NCBI RefSeq assembly: GCF_002356415.1
Contig: NZ_AP018338.1
Location: 558,001-622,000, forward strand
Reading direction: 5' to 3'
Source of the DNA: Streptococcus oralis subsp. tigurinus
Lineage (GTDB): Bacteria > Bacillota > Bacilli > Lactobacillales > Streptococcaceae
DNA: 64,000 bases
Below are positions 35,562 through 44,418 of this stretch, piece by piece (positions within the stretch are counted from its first letter, which is position 1; every line of letters begins with the position of its first letter). The notes beneath the pieces were generated by a model. It did not search any database, was not told the origin of the DNA, and saw only the letters and a program-made list of their open reading frames with translations. The translations under genes and the position numbers were made by a program.

Positions 35562-36407
35562 TTAGTTGATTTCATATCCCATCAACAAACCGCTATCTTC
35601 TGCATAAAAACTGCAAAGACCAGAGGTTGGGAGAATTTTGATATTGGCTTGTGGGAAGGTTTGGATCAAGCGTTCTGACAATTGTTGACAGAATTTTTCA
35701 TTGCTGCGATGCGCCATGACGATACGGCCACCAGCGTAGCCAGCTTTGATGAGTTCTTCATAGGCTGCTTGAAGGGATTTTTTGGATCCACGAGCTTTTT
35801 GGAGCAGTTCTAAGGTTCCAGTTTCACTTGCTTCCCCGACCATACGGATGTTGAGAAGACCAACAACTGTACCGATAAGTTTGCTCAAACGGCCATTTTT
35901 AACCAAGTTATCGACCTTAGCAAGGACAAAGAGCAACTTTGTTTTTTCTTGGTAGGCTGTGATAGCTTCAACAATCTCCTCATAAGAAAGTCCTTGATCA
36001 ATCAATTCATTGATTTTTTCGACAATCAAGTCAACTTCCCCACCCGCAGATAAACTATCAATAACATGAATCTGAGTGTCAGGATGTTCTTCAAGGTAGA
36101 TATTTTTAGCGAGCTGTGCACTATTATGGCTACCAGAAAGAGTACCAGTAATGGTAACGACAAAGATATGCTTGGCATCTTCAAATGCACGCAAGTAATC
36201 ATCCGGACTAGGACAGGCAGATTTTGAAGCCTCAGAAGTTGCATACATGGTTCGCATCATGTGGTCAATGTTGAGATTGGCATCATCTATAAAGACCTGA
36301 TCAGATACTTGAATGGTCAAAGGAACACTAACAAATTCAGTATCAATAGCAGGAGTTGCCAGTTGACGATAATCACAACCAGAGTCAGCTACAATCTTCC
36401 ACGTCAT
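35562..36407 (-). CDS. DegV family fatty-acid-binding protein (FakB-like)
   Basis: Binds a fatty acid in its pocket and presents it to the FakA kinase for incorporation into phospholipid. The 281 residues show the DegV fold: the N-terminal IVADSGCDY, the central TGTLSGSHNSAQLA loop that holds the carboxylate, and HRSNEKFCQQL near 225. Which FakB class (saturated or unsaturated) cannot be told here. GGAG before the ATG and an extended -10 upstream complete the unit. Confidence 0.9.
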   Translation of the reverse strand: MTWKIVADSGCDYRQLATPAIDTEFVSVPLTIQVSDQVFIDDANLNIDHMMRTMYATSEASKSACPSPDDYLRAFEDAKHIFVVTITGTLSGSHNSAQLAKNIYLEEHPDTQIHVIDSLSAGGEVDLIVEKINELIDQGLSYEEIVEAITAYQEKTKLLFVLAKVDNLVKNGRLSKLIGTVVGLLNIRMVGEASETGTLELLQKARGSKKSLQAAYEELIKAGYAGGRIVMAHRSNEKFCQQLSERLIQTFPQANIKILPTSGLCSFYAEDSGLLMGYEIN

Positions 36408-36462
36408 AGAAATTCTCCATCTTTGTCACTTATACATTGACAAAGGTTCTGTCTTTTTTTAC

Positions 36463-36471
36463 AATTATATC
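36463..36471 (-). promoter_or_regulatory. Extended -10 promoter of the DegV gene
   Basis: Minus-strand TGATATAAT, about 56 bases before the start codon. Confidence 0.75.
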
Positions 36472-36531
36472 ATGAAAGCCCTTGAAACAAAAGTACCACC
36501 TCTCTGTTGTCACAAGTAGAAAGAAATTGTT

Positions 36532-37089
36532 ATGTATGAACGTAAAATATCCGAAAAATCTCTTGAAAATCTCAGAAAATCAAATCAAGAATCCAATTTC
36601 TTGACCAGAGAAGCGATTGAGACTGCTCTTTTGCAACTTCTAGAGAAAAAGGACTTGGCAAAGATTAGTATTTCAGAGTTGGTCAAGAGGGCAGGTGTCT
36701 CTCGCGCCGCCTTCTATCGTAACTATGACTCTAAAGAAGAGATTTTGGAAAGTGTCTTTAAACGCAGTGTCCATAATATCATGGAACAGCTCAGCCACTA
36801 CGATGTTAAAACGGACCTTTATTTGGTTTGGGTTCACCTTTTCCGCGCAGCCAAGAAAGAAGCCAAGGTTATCCAACTTGCTCTGGACTATCATTTGGAA
36901 AAGATTTTTGTCCAAGCCATGCAGGAATTTCTAGAAAAATACCACGGAAAGTCAAAAGGAGTTAGCAGCTACCTTCATTCCTTTTGGAGTTCTGCCATCG
37001 TATCGGTTCTGCTCAAATGGATCAAAGATGGCATGAAGGTTCCAGCTGAAAAGATTGCAGATTTACGCTTGCCATTTTTCAAAAAATAG
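36532..37089 (+). CDS. TetR/AcrR-family transcriptional regulator
   Basis: A 185-residue regulator. The helix-turn-helix is at about 40-67 (ISISELVKRAGVSRAAFYRNY), after an unusually long basic N-terminal extension (about 20 residues). The C-terminal ligand domain is of the streptococcal TetR_C type. It is divergent from the DegV gene and 18 bases upstream of comEB; it may regulate either. Only a weak ribosome site (AGAAAG) is seen. Confidence 0.86.
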   Translation: MYERKISEKSLENLRKSNQESNFLTREAIETALLQLLEKKDLAKISISELVKRAGVSRAAFYRNYDSKEEILESVFKRSVHNIMEQLSHYDVKTDLYLVWVHLFRAAKKEAKVIQLALDYHLEKIFVQAMQEFLEKYHGKSKGVSSYLHSFWSSAIVSVLLKWIKDGMKVPAEKIADLRLPFFKK

Positions 37090-37107
37090 GGGATAAGGAG
37101 AAGACTT

Positions 37108-37575
37108 ATGACAGAAAAAAGACTGGCTTGGGATGAGTACTTTGCAGCCCAGGCTTTACTGATTGCCAATCGTTCGACCTGCAAACGTGCCAAGGTGGGA
37201 GCTGTCCTAGTCAAGGACAATAAGGTCATTTCAACAGGCTACAATGGTTCCGTATCAGGAACGGAGCACTGTATTGACCATGAATGTTTAGTCATTGAAG
37301 GTCACTGTGTCCGAACCCTTCACGCCGAGGTCAATGCCATCTTACAAGGGGCCGAACGAGGTGTTCCCAGAGGTTTTACAGCCTATGTGACCCATTTCCC
37401 TTGTCTGAACTGCACCAAACAACTGCTACAGGTTGGTTGCAAGCGCGTGGTTTATATTAACCAGTACCGAATGGATGACTATGCCAAATACCTCTATCAA
37501 GAAAAAGGGACCGAGCTAACCCATTTACCATTAGAGACTGTTCAGACAGCTCTCCAAGAGGCAGATTTGATTTAA
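37108..37575 (+). CDS. comEB: dCMP deaminase ComEB
   Basis: Deaminates dCMP to dUMP for thymidylate synthesis. In 155 residues the zinc site is complete: H72 and catalytic E74 (LHAEVNA) with C99 and C102 (PCLNC). The comEB name is by homology to the gene of the competence locus in Bacillus; here it is not beside comEA/comEC. AAGGAG lies before the ATG. Confidence 0.95.
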   Translation: MTEKRLAWDEYFAAQALLIANRSTCKRAKVGAVLVKDNKVISTGYNGSVSGTEHCIDHECLVIEGHCVRTLHAEVNAILQGAERGVPRGFTAYVTHFPCLNCTKQLLQVGCKRVVYINQYRMDDYAKYLYQEKGTELTHLPLETVQTALQEADLI

Positions 37576-37590
37576 AAATTAATTAAAATA

Positions 37591-37623
37591 AATGGTTTAG
37601 ACAGCTTTTTAAACCGTTTTTTG
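37591..37623 (+). terminator. Terminator after comEB, fused to the upp promoter
   Basis: AATGGTTTA / TAAACCGTT stem (one T-G pair), ten-base loop, T-run leading into TGATATAAT. Confidence 0.8.
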
Positions 37624-37630
37624 ATATAAT
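37622..37630 (+). promoter_or_regulatory. Extended -10 promoter of upp
   Basis: TGATATAAT directly after the terminator T-run. Confidence 0.8.
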
Positions 37631-37663
37631 AAGAAGAATAAATTGAAAGAAGGAACTCAGAAA

Positions 37664-38293
37664 ATGGGAAAAATTGAAGTCATTAATCATCCACTCATTC
37701 AACACAAATTGTCAATCTTGCGTCGTACAGACACTTCTACAAAAGCTTTTCGTGAGCTAGTAGATGAGATTGCAATGTTGATGGGATATGAAGTACTTCG
37801 TGATCTTCCACTTGAAGATGTGGAAATCGAAACACCAATCACAAAAACAGTTCAAAAACAATTGGCTGGTAAAAAATTGGCGATTGTCCCAATCTTGCGT
37901 GCAGGTATCGGGATGGTAGATGGTCTCTTGAATCTGGTTCCAGCAGCAAAAGTTGGACACATCGGTATGTACCGTAATGAAGAAACCCTTCAACCAGTTG
38001 AATACTTGGTGAAATTGCCTGAAGATATTGACCAACGTCAAATCTTTGTCGTTGACCCAATGCTTGCAACAGGTGGCTCAGCAATCTTGGCTGTAGATTC
38101 GCTTAAAAAACGTGGCGCATCCAATATCAAGTTTGTCTGCCTAGTATCTGCTCCAGAAGGAGTGAAAGCCCTTCAAGAAGCACACCCAGATGTAGAAATT
38201 TTTACTGCGGCCTTGGATGAACGCTTGAACGAACACGGTTATATCGTTCCAGGTCTTGGAGATGCTGGAGACCGCTTGTTCGGTACCAAATAA
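37664..38293 (+). CDS. upp: Uracil phosphoribosyltransferase
   Basis: Salvages uracil to UMP with PRPP. The 209-residue length is standard. The PRPP motif [11 protein letters not shown] near 130-140 and the uracil-binding C-terminus [13 protein letters not shown] are present. The frame is open to 37643, but AAGGAA lies before ATG 37664 and [10 protein letters not shown] is the family start. Confidence 0.97.
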   Translation: MGKIEVINHPLIQHKLSILRRTDTSTKAFRELVDEIAMLMGYEVLRDLPLEDVEIETPITKTVQKQLAGKKLAIVPILRAGIGMVDGLLNLVPAAKVGHIGMYRNEETLQPVEYLVKLPEDIDQRQIFVVDPMLATGGSAILAVDSLKKRGASNIKFVCLVSAPEGVKALQEAHPDVEIFTAALDERLNEHGYIVPGLGDAGDRLFGTK

Positions 38294-38382
38294 AATCCCA
38301 AAGTAAATATTGAAACTAGAAGTTCGTTTTTGACTTGAAAGGAGGTTGAGTTTTTGTTTCTGTTTAGAGAATAGAGCAAAAA

Positions 38383-38413
38383 TTTGACCTTTTTTGACCA
38401 AAGAGATATAATA
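38383..38413 (+). promoter_or_regulatory. clpP promoter with CtsR box
   Basis: TTGACC (38384-38389), 18 bases, TATAAT (38408-38413). Two TTTGACC heptads (38383-38389 and 38393-38399, three bases apart) form a perfect CtsR box read on the minus strand, covering the -35. It predicts heat-shock derepression. Confidence 0.92.
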
Positions 38414-38466
38414 GTTCTGTATTGAGTCGTATGACTAAGAAAATTTAACATTAAAAGGAGAAATGA

Positions 38467-39057
38467 ATGATTCCTGTAGTTATTGAACAAACAAGCCGTG
38501 GAGAACGTTCCTATGATATTTACTCACGTTTACTAAAAGATCGTATCATCATGTTGACTGGACCAGTTGAAGACAACATGGCCAACTCCGTTATCGCCCA
38601 ATTGCTCTTCTTGGATGCCCAAGACAGTACAAAAGATATTTACCTTTATGTAAATACTCCGGGTGGTTCTGTTTCAGCTGGTTTGGCAATCGTTGATACC
38701 ATGAACTTTATCAGGGCAGATGTCCAAACCATCGTGATGGGGATGGCGGCCTCAATGGGGACTATCATTGCATCAAGTGGAGCAAAAGGCAAACGTTTCA
38801 TGCTTCCAAATGCAGAGTACATGATTCACCAACCAATGGGTGGTACAGGTGGTGGTACCCAACAAACCGATATGGCAATCGCTGCAGAGCACTTGCTTAA
38901 AACTCGTAAGACTTTGGAGCAAATTCTTGCAGATAACTCTGGTAAAACAGTTGAGCAAATTCATGTAGACGCAGAACGTGATTACTGGATGAGCGCCCAA
39001 GAAACACTTGAGTATGGTTTTATTGATGAAATCATGGTCAACAATTCTTTGAGCTAA
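38467..39057 (+). CDS. clpP: ATP-dependent Clp protease proteolytic subunit
   Basis: Serine peptidase that forms the 14-mer chamber used with ClpC, ClpX, ClpE and ClpL. In 196 residues the catalytic triad is S96 (GMAASMGT), H121 and D172. AAAAGGAG before the ATG sets the start. It is controlled by CtsR, as is clpE at 56713, which encodes one of its ATPase partners. Confidence 0.98.
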   Translation: MIPVVIEQTSRGERSYDIYSRLLKDRIIMLTGPVEDNMANSVIAQLLFLDAQDSTKDIYLYVNTPGGSVSAGLAIVDTMNFIRADVQTIVMGMAASMGTIIASSGAKGKRFMLPNAEYMIHQPMGGTGGGTQQTDMAIAAEHLLKTRKTLEQILADNSGKTVEQIHVDAERDYWMSAQETLEYGFIDEIMVNNSLS

Positions 39058-39064
39058 CCAAGCT

Positions 39065-39096
39065 AAAAAGCAAACTCGACGGGGTTTGCTTTTTTT
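39065..39096 (+). terminator. Terminator of clpP, fused to the next promoter
   Basis: AAAAAGCAAAC / GTTTGCTTTTT stem and T-run. Confidence 0.9.
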
Positions 39097-39104
39097 GATA
39101 TAAT
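39096..39104 (+). promoter_or_regulatory. Extended -10 promoter of ylbG
   Basis: TGATATAAT; its T is the last T of the clpP terminator. Confidence 0.78.
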
Positions 39105-39135
39105 AGGAGAAGATTTCTTAGAAAGAGGATTTATC

Positions 39136-39405
39136 ATGTTTGAAAAGGTCAATCGATCAGGATTAATCATCTATCTTTACTATAATCGGGATGCAAAGAA
39201 ACTTCAGGAATACGGTGACATCTGTTACCATTCTAAGAAGCATCGTTACTTGCAGCTCTATGTTCCAACTGAGGAGTTAGATGACTTAGTAGAGAGATTA
39301 GGTAAGGAAAGATTTATCAAGAAAATTAGACGGTGTCACATTCAAGAGTTAGAAACTCCCTTCGTTGGCAATCTCTATCGAAACGAAGAAAACGTTATCA
39401 TTTAA
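39136..39405 (+). CDS. ylbG: YlbG family protein (DUF2129)
   Basis: An 89-residue basic protein of unknown role, common in Firmicutes. It has the DUF2129 pattern [18 protein letters not shown] near 10-27 and [14 protein letters not shown] seven bases upstream supports the start. It is placed between clpP and the liv operon. Confidence 0.88.
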   Translation: MFEKVNRSGLIIYLYYNRDAKKLQEYGDICYHSKKHRYLQLYVPTEELDDLVERLGKERFIKKIRRCHIQELETPFVGNLYRNEENVII

Positions 39406-39422
39406 AAAAGTGAATAAAAAGG

Positions 39423-39451
39423 TTGACAATTTTCTGATAATTCGGTATATT
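39423..39451 (+). promoter_or_regulatory. liv promoter with CodY box
   Basis: TTGACA (39423-39428), 17 bases, TATATT (39446-39451). The spacer holds AATTTTCTGATAATT (39428-39442), one mismatch from the CodY consensus. CodY with branched-chain amino acids would shut the promoter. Confidence 0.88.
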
Positions 39452-39493
39452 CTTAACATACTATTTTGGAACAATATTATAAGGAGATAAAAA

Positions 39494-40654
39494 ATGAAGA
39501 AAAAATTTGCCCTATCTTTTGTGGCCCTTGCTAGCGTAGCCCTTCTCGCCGCTTGTGGAGAGGTCAAATCAGGAGCCTCAAACGCTGCTGGTAACTCAGT
39601 CGATGAAAAGACAATTAAAATCGGATTTAACTTTGAAGAAACAGGTGCCGTAGCAGCCTACGGAACATCTGAACAAAAAGGAGCTCAACTTGCCGTTGAT
39701 GAAATCAATGCAGCAGGTGGTATCGATGGAAAACAAATCGAAGTTGTAGACAAAGACAACAAGTCAGAAACTGCTGAAGCAGCTTCTGTTACAACGAACC
39801 TTGTAACCCAATCAAAAGTAGCAGCTATTGTAGGACCTGCAACATCTGGTGCAACTGCCGCAGCTGTAGCTAACGCTACCAAAGCTGGAGTGCCATTGAT
39901 CTCACCAAGTGCTACTCAAGATGGATTGACAAAAGGTCAAGATTACCTATTTATCGGAACATTCCAAGATAGCTTCCAAGGGAAGATTATTTCTAACTAT
40001 GTAACAAACAAGTTGAATGCTAAGAAGGTTGTTCTTTATACTGACAATGCTAGTGACTATGCTAAAGGTATTGCTAAATCTTTCCGTGAAGCCTACAAGG
40101 GTGAGATTGTAGCAGATGAAACGTTTGTAGCAGGTGATACAGACTTTCAAGCAGCCCTTACTAAAATGAAAGGGAAAGACTTTGACGCTATCGTTGTTCC
40201 AGGTTACTACACAGAAGCAGGTAAAATTGTAAACCAAGCTCGTGGTATGGGAATTGATAAACCAATCGTTGGTGGTGATGGATTTAACGGTGAAGAATTT
40301 GTTCAACAAGCAACAGCTGAAAAAGCATCAAACATTTACTTCATCTCAGGATTCTCAACTACAGTTGATGTTTCTGAAAAAGCTAAAGCCTTCCTTGAGG
40401 CATATCGTGCTAAATACAATGAAGAACCTTCAACCTTCTCAGCCTTGGCTTATGACTCAGTTTACCTAGTAGCCAATGCTGCAAAAGGTGCTAAAAACTC
40501 AGGTGAAATCAAGGATAACCTTGCTAAAACAAAAGATTTTGATGGTGTAACTGGTCAAACGAGCTTTGATGCTGACCACAATACAGTGAAAACTGCTTAC
40601 ATGATGACCATGAACAATGGTAAAGTAGAAGCAGCAGAAGTTGTAAAACCATGA
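39494..40654 (+). CDS. livJ: Branched-chain amino-acid ABC transporter, binding lipoprotein
   Basis: Surface lipoprotein that captures Leu, Ile and Val. In 386 residues the lipobox is LAAC with the lipidated Cys at 21; the mature protein is a type-I periplasmic-binding fold (IKIGFNFEETGAVAAYG; VGPATSGATAAA). AAGGAG precedes the ATG. It is first in livJHMGF; a 120-base gap with a weak hairpin separates it from livH, so the binding protein may be made in excess. Confidence 0.96.
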   Translation: MKKKFALSFVALASVALLAACGEVKSGASNAAGNSVDEKTIKIGFNFEETGAVAAYGTSEQKGAQLAVDEINAAGGIDGKQIEVVDKDNKSETAEAASVTTNLVTQSKVAAIVGPATSGATAAAVANATKAGVPLISPSATQDGLTKGQDYLFIGTFQDSFQGKIISNYVTNKLNAKKVVLYTDNASDYAKGIAKSFREAYKGEIVADETFVAGDTDFQAALTKMKGKDFDAIVVPGYYTEAGKIVNQARGMGIDKPIVGGDGFNGEEFVQQATAEKASNIYFISGFSTTVDVSEKAKAFLEAYRAKYNEEPSTFSALAYDSVYLVANAAKGAKNSGEIKDNLAKTKDFDGVTGQTSFDADHNTVKTAYMMTMNNGKVEAAEVVKP

Positions 40655-40774
40655 CATTAGAATAGTACTTGGAATGGGGAATGAGCCGTTGACTCACTCC
40701 CTGTTTCGGTGTTTATGAACTTGTGAAAATGATGAAAATTTTCTAAAAAATAACAATAGAAAAGAGTGAATGCT

Positions 40775-41644
40775 ATGCTCCAACAGCTTGTGAATGGTTT
40801 AATTCTGGGTAGTGTTTATGCACTTTTGGCTCTGGGTTATACCATGGTTTATGGAATTATCAAACTCATCAACTTCGCCCATGGTGATATCTATATGATA
40901 GGTGCCTTTATTGGTTACTTTTTGATTAATTCCTTCCAAATGGATTTCTTTTTAGCTTTGATTATTTCAATGGCAGGAACCGCACTACTTGGTGTTGTAA
41001 TTGAATTTCTTGCCTACCGTCCTTTGCGACACTCTACACGTATTGCCGTATTGATTACTGCCATCGGAGTGTCCTTCTTACTAGAATACGGAATGGTTTA
41101 TCTAGTAGGTGCCAATACTCGCGCCTTTCCTCAAGTCATTCAAACAGTTCGCTATGATTTTGGGCCAATTAGCTTGACAAATGTTCAATTGATGATTTTA
41201 GCAGTTTCTATATTGTTAATGGTTCTATTGCAATTGATCGTCCAAAAAACAAAAATGGGGAAAGCCATGCGTGCGGTATCCGTAGATAGCGATGCAGCTC
41301 AATTGATGGGAATTAATGTAAATCGAACAATCAGCTTTACCTTTGCTTTGGGTTCAGCTCTTGCTGGTGCAGCAGGTGTCCTCATTGCCCTTTACTACAA
41401 CTCTCTTGACCCTTTGATGGGTGTGACTCCAGGTCTAAAATCATTCGTTGCAGCTGTACTCGGTGGTATCGGGATTATTCCTGGTGCGGCTCTTGGTGGC
41501 TTTGTAATTGGTCTATTGGAAACCTTTGCGACAGCCTTTGGGATGTCAGACTTCCGTGATGCCATTGTTTATGGAATCTTGTTGTTAATTTTGATTGTCC
41601 GCCCTGCAGGTATCCTTGGTAAGAATGTGAAAGAGAAGGTGTAA
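40775..41644 (+). CDS. livH: Branched-chain amino-acid ABC transporter, permease LivH
   Basis: Membrane subunit of 289 residues with about eight helices. The family motif VYGIIKLINFAHGD is at about 26-39. The frame allows a GTG start at 40766, but MLQQLVNGLILGSV at 40775 is the usual start, with AAAAGAG eight bases before. A second CodY-like sequence (40737-40751, two mismatches) lies upstream. Confidence 0.94.
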   Translation: MLQQLVNGLILGSVYALLALGYTMVYGIIKLINFAHGDIYMIGAFIGYFLINSFQMDFFLALIISMAGTALLGVVIEFLAYRPLRHSTRIAVLITAIGVSFLLEYGMVYLVGANTRAFPQVIQTVRYDFGPISLTNVQLMILAVSILLMVLLQLIVQKTKMGKAMRAVSVDSDAAQLMGINVNRTISFTFALGSALAGAAGVLIALYYNSLDPLMGVTPGLKSFVAAVLGGIGIIPGAALGGFVIGLLETFATAFGMSDFRDAIVYGILLLILIVRPAGILGKNVKEKV

Positions 41645-41647
41645 ACA

Positions 41648-42604
41648 ATGAAGACAAATCTTAAAGTAAATATTCTCTGGTTATTCCTTCTATTAGCGGG
41701 TTATGGATTGATTAGTGTACTAGTTTCTGCTGGTGTTCTCAATCTATTCCATGTCCAAATTTTAGAACAAATTGGGATTAATATCATCCTTGCAGTAGGT
41801 TTGAACTTAATTGTTGGTTTTTCAGGACAATTCTCACTTGGACATGCTGGTTTTATGGCGATTGGGGCTTATGCAGCAGCGATTATTGGCTCAAAATCAC
41901 CAACCTATGGTGCTTTCTTTGGAGCAATGGTCTTGGGAGCCTTGATTTCTGGTGCAGTAGCTTTGCTCGTTGGAATTCCAACTCTACGCTTGAAGGGGGA
42001 CTATCTGGCCGTCGCGACACTAGGTGTTTCAGAAATCATTCGTATCTTTATCATTAATGGTGGAAGTTTGACCAACGGTGCTGCTGGTATCTTGGGTATC
42101 CCTAACTTCACAACTTGGCAAATGGTTTACCTTTTTGTGATTATCACAACTATTGCAACCCTCAACTTCTTACGTAGTCCGATTGGACGCTCTACTCTAT
42201 CTGTTCGTGAGGATGAGATTGCTGCGGAGTCTGTTGGGGTAAATACCACAAAGATCAAAATAATCGCTTTTGTCTTTGGTGCCATTACAGCAAGTATTGC
42301 TGGTTCACTTCAGGCTGGTTTTATCGGATCTGTTGTACCAAAAGATTACACCTTTATTAATTCTATCAATGTGTTGATTATCGTAGTATTTGGTGGACTT
42401 GGTTCTATTACAGGTACGATCGTTTCTGCGATTGTTTTGGGAATTTTAAATATGCTCCTTCAAGATGTGGCTAGCGTACGTATGATCATATATGCTTTAG
42501 CTCTTGTATTGGTGATGATTTTCAGACCAGGTGGACTTCTTGGAACATGGGAATTGAGTCTATCACGTTTCTTTAAAAAATCTAAGAAGGAGGGACAAAA
42601 CTAA
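41648..42604 (+). CDS. livM: Branched-chain amino-acid ABC transporter, permease LivM
   Basis: Second membrane subunit, 318 residues, about eight to ten helices. The motif GFSGQFSLGHAGFMAIGAY near 57-75 is diagnostic for LivM. It lies three bases after livH and shares one base with livG, so it is translationally coupled. Confidence 0.95.
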   Translation: MKTNLKVNILWLFLLLAGYGLISVLVSAGVLNLFHVQILEQIGINIILAVGLNLIVGFSGQFSLGHAGFMAIGAYAAAIIGSKSPTYGAFFGAMVLGALISGAVALLVGIPTLRLKGDYLAVATLGVSEIIRIFIINGGSLTNGAAGILGIPNFTTWQMVYLFVIITTIATLNFLRSPIGRSTLSVREDEIAAESVGVNTTKIKIIAFVFGAITASIAGSLQAGFIGSVVPKDYTFINSINVLIIVVFGGLGSITGTIVSAIVLGILNMLLQDVASVRMIIYALALVLVMIFRPGGLLGTWELSLSRFFKKSKKEGQN

Positions 42605-43368
42605 TGGCATTACTTGAAGTTAAACAGTTAACCAAACATTTTGGCGGTCTAACAGCTGTTGGAGATGTCACTCTTGAATTGAACGAGGGAGAATTGGTTG
42701 GTCTGATTGGACCAAACGGGGCTGGTAAAACAACCCTTTTCAATCTCTTGACCGGTGTTTATGAACCAAGCGAAGGTACTGTCACATTAGATGGTCACCT
42801 CCTAAATGGGAAAACTCCCTATAAGATTGCGTCACTTGGTCTCAGTCGTACTTTCCAAAATATTCGTTTGTTCAAGGACTTGACAGTTTTGGAAAATGTT
42901 TTGATTGCATTTAGCAATCATCATAAACAACATGTCCTTGCGAGCTTCCTACGCCTACCAGCTTTTTATAAGAATGAGGAAGAATTAAAAAGCAAAGCTT
43001 TGGACTTGCTGAAGATTTTTGATTTGGATGGCGACGCAGATACTCTTGCTAAGAATCTGGCCTATGGCCAACAACGTCGATTAGAAATCGTTCGTGCTCT
43101 GGCAACTGAACCTAAAATCCTCTTTTTGGATGAACCGGCAGCTGGGATGAATCCTCAAGAAACAGCTGAATTGACAGAACTGATTCGCCGTATCAAAGAC
43201 GAATTTAAAATTACCATCATGCTCATCGAACACGACATGAATTTGGTTATGGAAGTCACTGAGCGTATCTATGTTCTGGAATATGGTCGTTTGATTGCTC
43301 AGGGAACTCCTGACGAAATTAAGACGAATAAACGTGTTATCGAAGCTTATCTAGGAGGTGAAGCCTAA
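42604..43368 (+). CDS. livG: Branched-chain amino-acid ABC transporter, ATPase LivG
   Basis: ATPase of 254 residues. Walker A GPNGAGKTT is near 38-46; the signature is LAYGQQRRLEIVRAL, with the LivG-type YGQQ; Walker B ILFLDEPAAGMNP follows. It overlaps both livM and livF by one base (TAATG junctions). With LivF it forms the ATPase pair. Confidence 0.96.
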   Translation: MALLEVKQLTKHFGGLTAVGDVTLELNEGELVGLIGPNGAGKTTLFNLLTGVYEPSEGTVTLDGHLLNGKTPYKIASLGLSRTFQNIRLFKDLTVLENVLIAFSNHHKQHVLASFLRLPAFYKNEEELKSKALDLLKIFDLDGDADTLAKNLAYGQQRRLEIVRALATEPKILFLDEPAAGMNPQETAELTELIRRIKDEFKITIMLIEHDMNLVMEVTERIYVLEYGRLIAQGTPDEIKTNKRVIEAYLGGEA

Positions 43369-44078
43369 TGCCTATGTTAAAAGTTGAAAACCTCTCTGTA
43401 CATTATGGTATGATCCAAGCAGTTCGTGATGTGAGTTTCGAGGTTAATGAAGGAGAAGTTGTTTCCCTTATCGGTGCCAATGGTGCTGGTAAAACAACCA
43501 TTCTTCGTACCCTTTCAGGTTTGGTTCGCCCAAGTGCTGGTAAAATTCAGTTTTTAGGAAAAGAAATTCAAAAGTTGCCAGCGCAAAAAATCGTGGCAGG
43601 TGGCCTCTCACAAGTTCCTGAGGGACGCCATGTTTTTCCAGGCTTGACTGTTATGGAAAATCTAGAAATGGGAGCTTTCTTGAAGAAAAATCGTGAAGAA
43701 AATCAAGCCAACTTGAAAAAAGTTTTCTCACGCTTCCCTCGTCTGGAAGAGCGTAAAAACCAAGATGCGGCAACTCTTTCAGGTGGTGAACAGCAGATGC
43801 TTGCTATGGGACGCGCTCTCATGTCTACACCTAAGCTCCTTCTCTTGGATGAGCCGTCAATGGGACTTGCCCCAATCTTTATCCAAGAAATTTTTGATAT
43901 CATTCAAGATATTCAGAAGCAAGGAACAACGGTTCTCCTAATTGAACAGAACGCTAACAAGGCCCTTGCTATCTCTGACCGAGGTTATGTCCTTGAAACA
44001 GGAAAGATTGTCCTATCAGGAACAGGAAAAGAACTTGCCTCATCAGAAGAAGTTAGAAAAGCATACCTAGGTGGCTAA
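43368..44078 (+). CDS. livF: Branched-chain amino-acid ABC transporter, ATPase LivF
   Basis: Second ATPase of 236 residues. Walker A GANGAGKTT, signature LSGGEQQMLAMGRAL, Walker B LLLLDEPSMGLAP and the LivF-specific SQVPEGRHVFPGLTV are present. It ends the liv operon; its stop codon lies in the arm of a 12-base hairpin. Confidence 0.96.
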   Translation: MPMLKVENLSVHYGMIQAVRDVSFEVNEGEVVSLIGANGAGKTTILRTLSGLVRPSAGKIQFLGKEIQKLPAQKIVAGGLSQVPEGRHVFPGLTVMENLEMGAFLKKNREENQANLKKVFSRFPRLEERKNQDAATLSGGEQQMLAMGRALMSTPKLLLLDEPSMGLAPIFIQEIFDIIQDIQKQGTTVLLIEQNANKALAISDRGYVLETGKIVLSGTGKELASSEEVRKAYLGG

Positions 44079-44101
44079 AACAATCCAGTGGATTGTTTTA
44101 G
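44075..44101 (+). terminator. Hairpin over the livF stop codon
   Basis: Perfect 12-base stem CTAAAACAATCC / GGATTGTTTTAG with loop AGT. The T-run is inside the stem, so termination may be inefficient; it may protect the mRNA end. Confidence 0.65.
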
Positions 44102-44228
44102 TCGGCAGATAAGGACTGCGCAAGCAATTCTCCTCTAGTCTGGGAGACTAGTTTAGGTTGCAGATGGAGATTACGAAGTAATCATCAATATAGTCCGGGG
44201 GACCTTTTTAGTCGGCATATAAGGATTG
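44096..44228 (+). repeat. Tandem-like direct repeat after livF
   Basis: The 23-base unit starting TTTTAGTCGGCA occurs at 44096-44118 and 44206-44228 with two mismatches, exactly 110 bases apart. Between them are the hairpins CTAGTCT-GGG-AGACTAG (44135-44151) and GATTAC-GAA-GTAATC (44169-44183). Confidence 0.6.
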
Positions 44229-44286
44229 TAAAGAGATCTTCTAAGTGATGAAATAAAACCGAATGAGGATTGCTAATCCCTCATTC
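44102..44286 (+). ncRNA. Structured noncoding region, candidate small RNA
   Basis: The 44079-44418 gap has no supportable gene but several perfect short hairpins, a repeated block and GAATGAGG / CCTCATTC (44261-44286), followed by a strong terminator at 44287-44314. No clear promoter was seen inside; it could be processed from the liv transcript. This is inferred from structure density alone. Confidence 0.35.
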
Positions 44287-44314
44287 AGAGAGCTCGAAAC
44301 CAGAGCTCTTTTTT
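44287..44314 (+). terminator. Terminator of the liv region
   Basis: AGAGCTC / GAGCTCT stem and T-run. Confidence 0.88.
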
Positions 44315-44360
44315 GTAAAGAGATTAGATTTTTTAGTGTTTTGAAAAAAGCTGAAAGCGT

Positions 44361-44389
44361 TTGATAGATTTTCTAAGAAAGTGTATAAT
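44361..44389 (+). promoter_or_regulatory. Promoter of the CBS gene, with a cre-like site
   Basis: TTGATA (44361-44366), 17 bases, TATAAT (44384-44389). TGAAAGCGTTTGAT (44352-44365) overlaps the -35 and is one base from the CcpA consensus. Confidence 0.75.
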
Positions 44390-44418
44390 AAAAGTAGCAA
44401 TATAGAAGGAGAAGTCTC

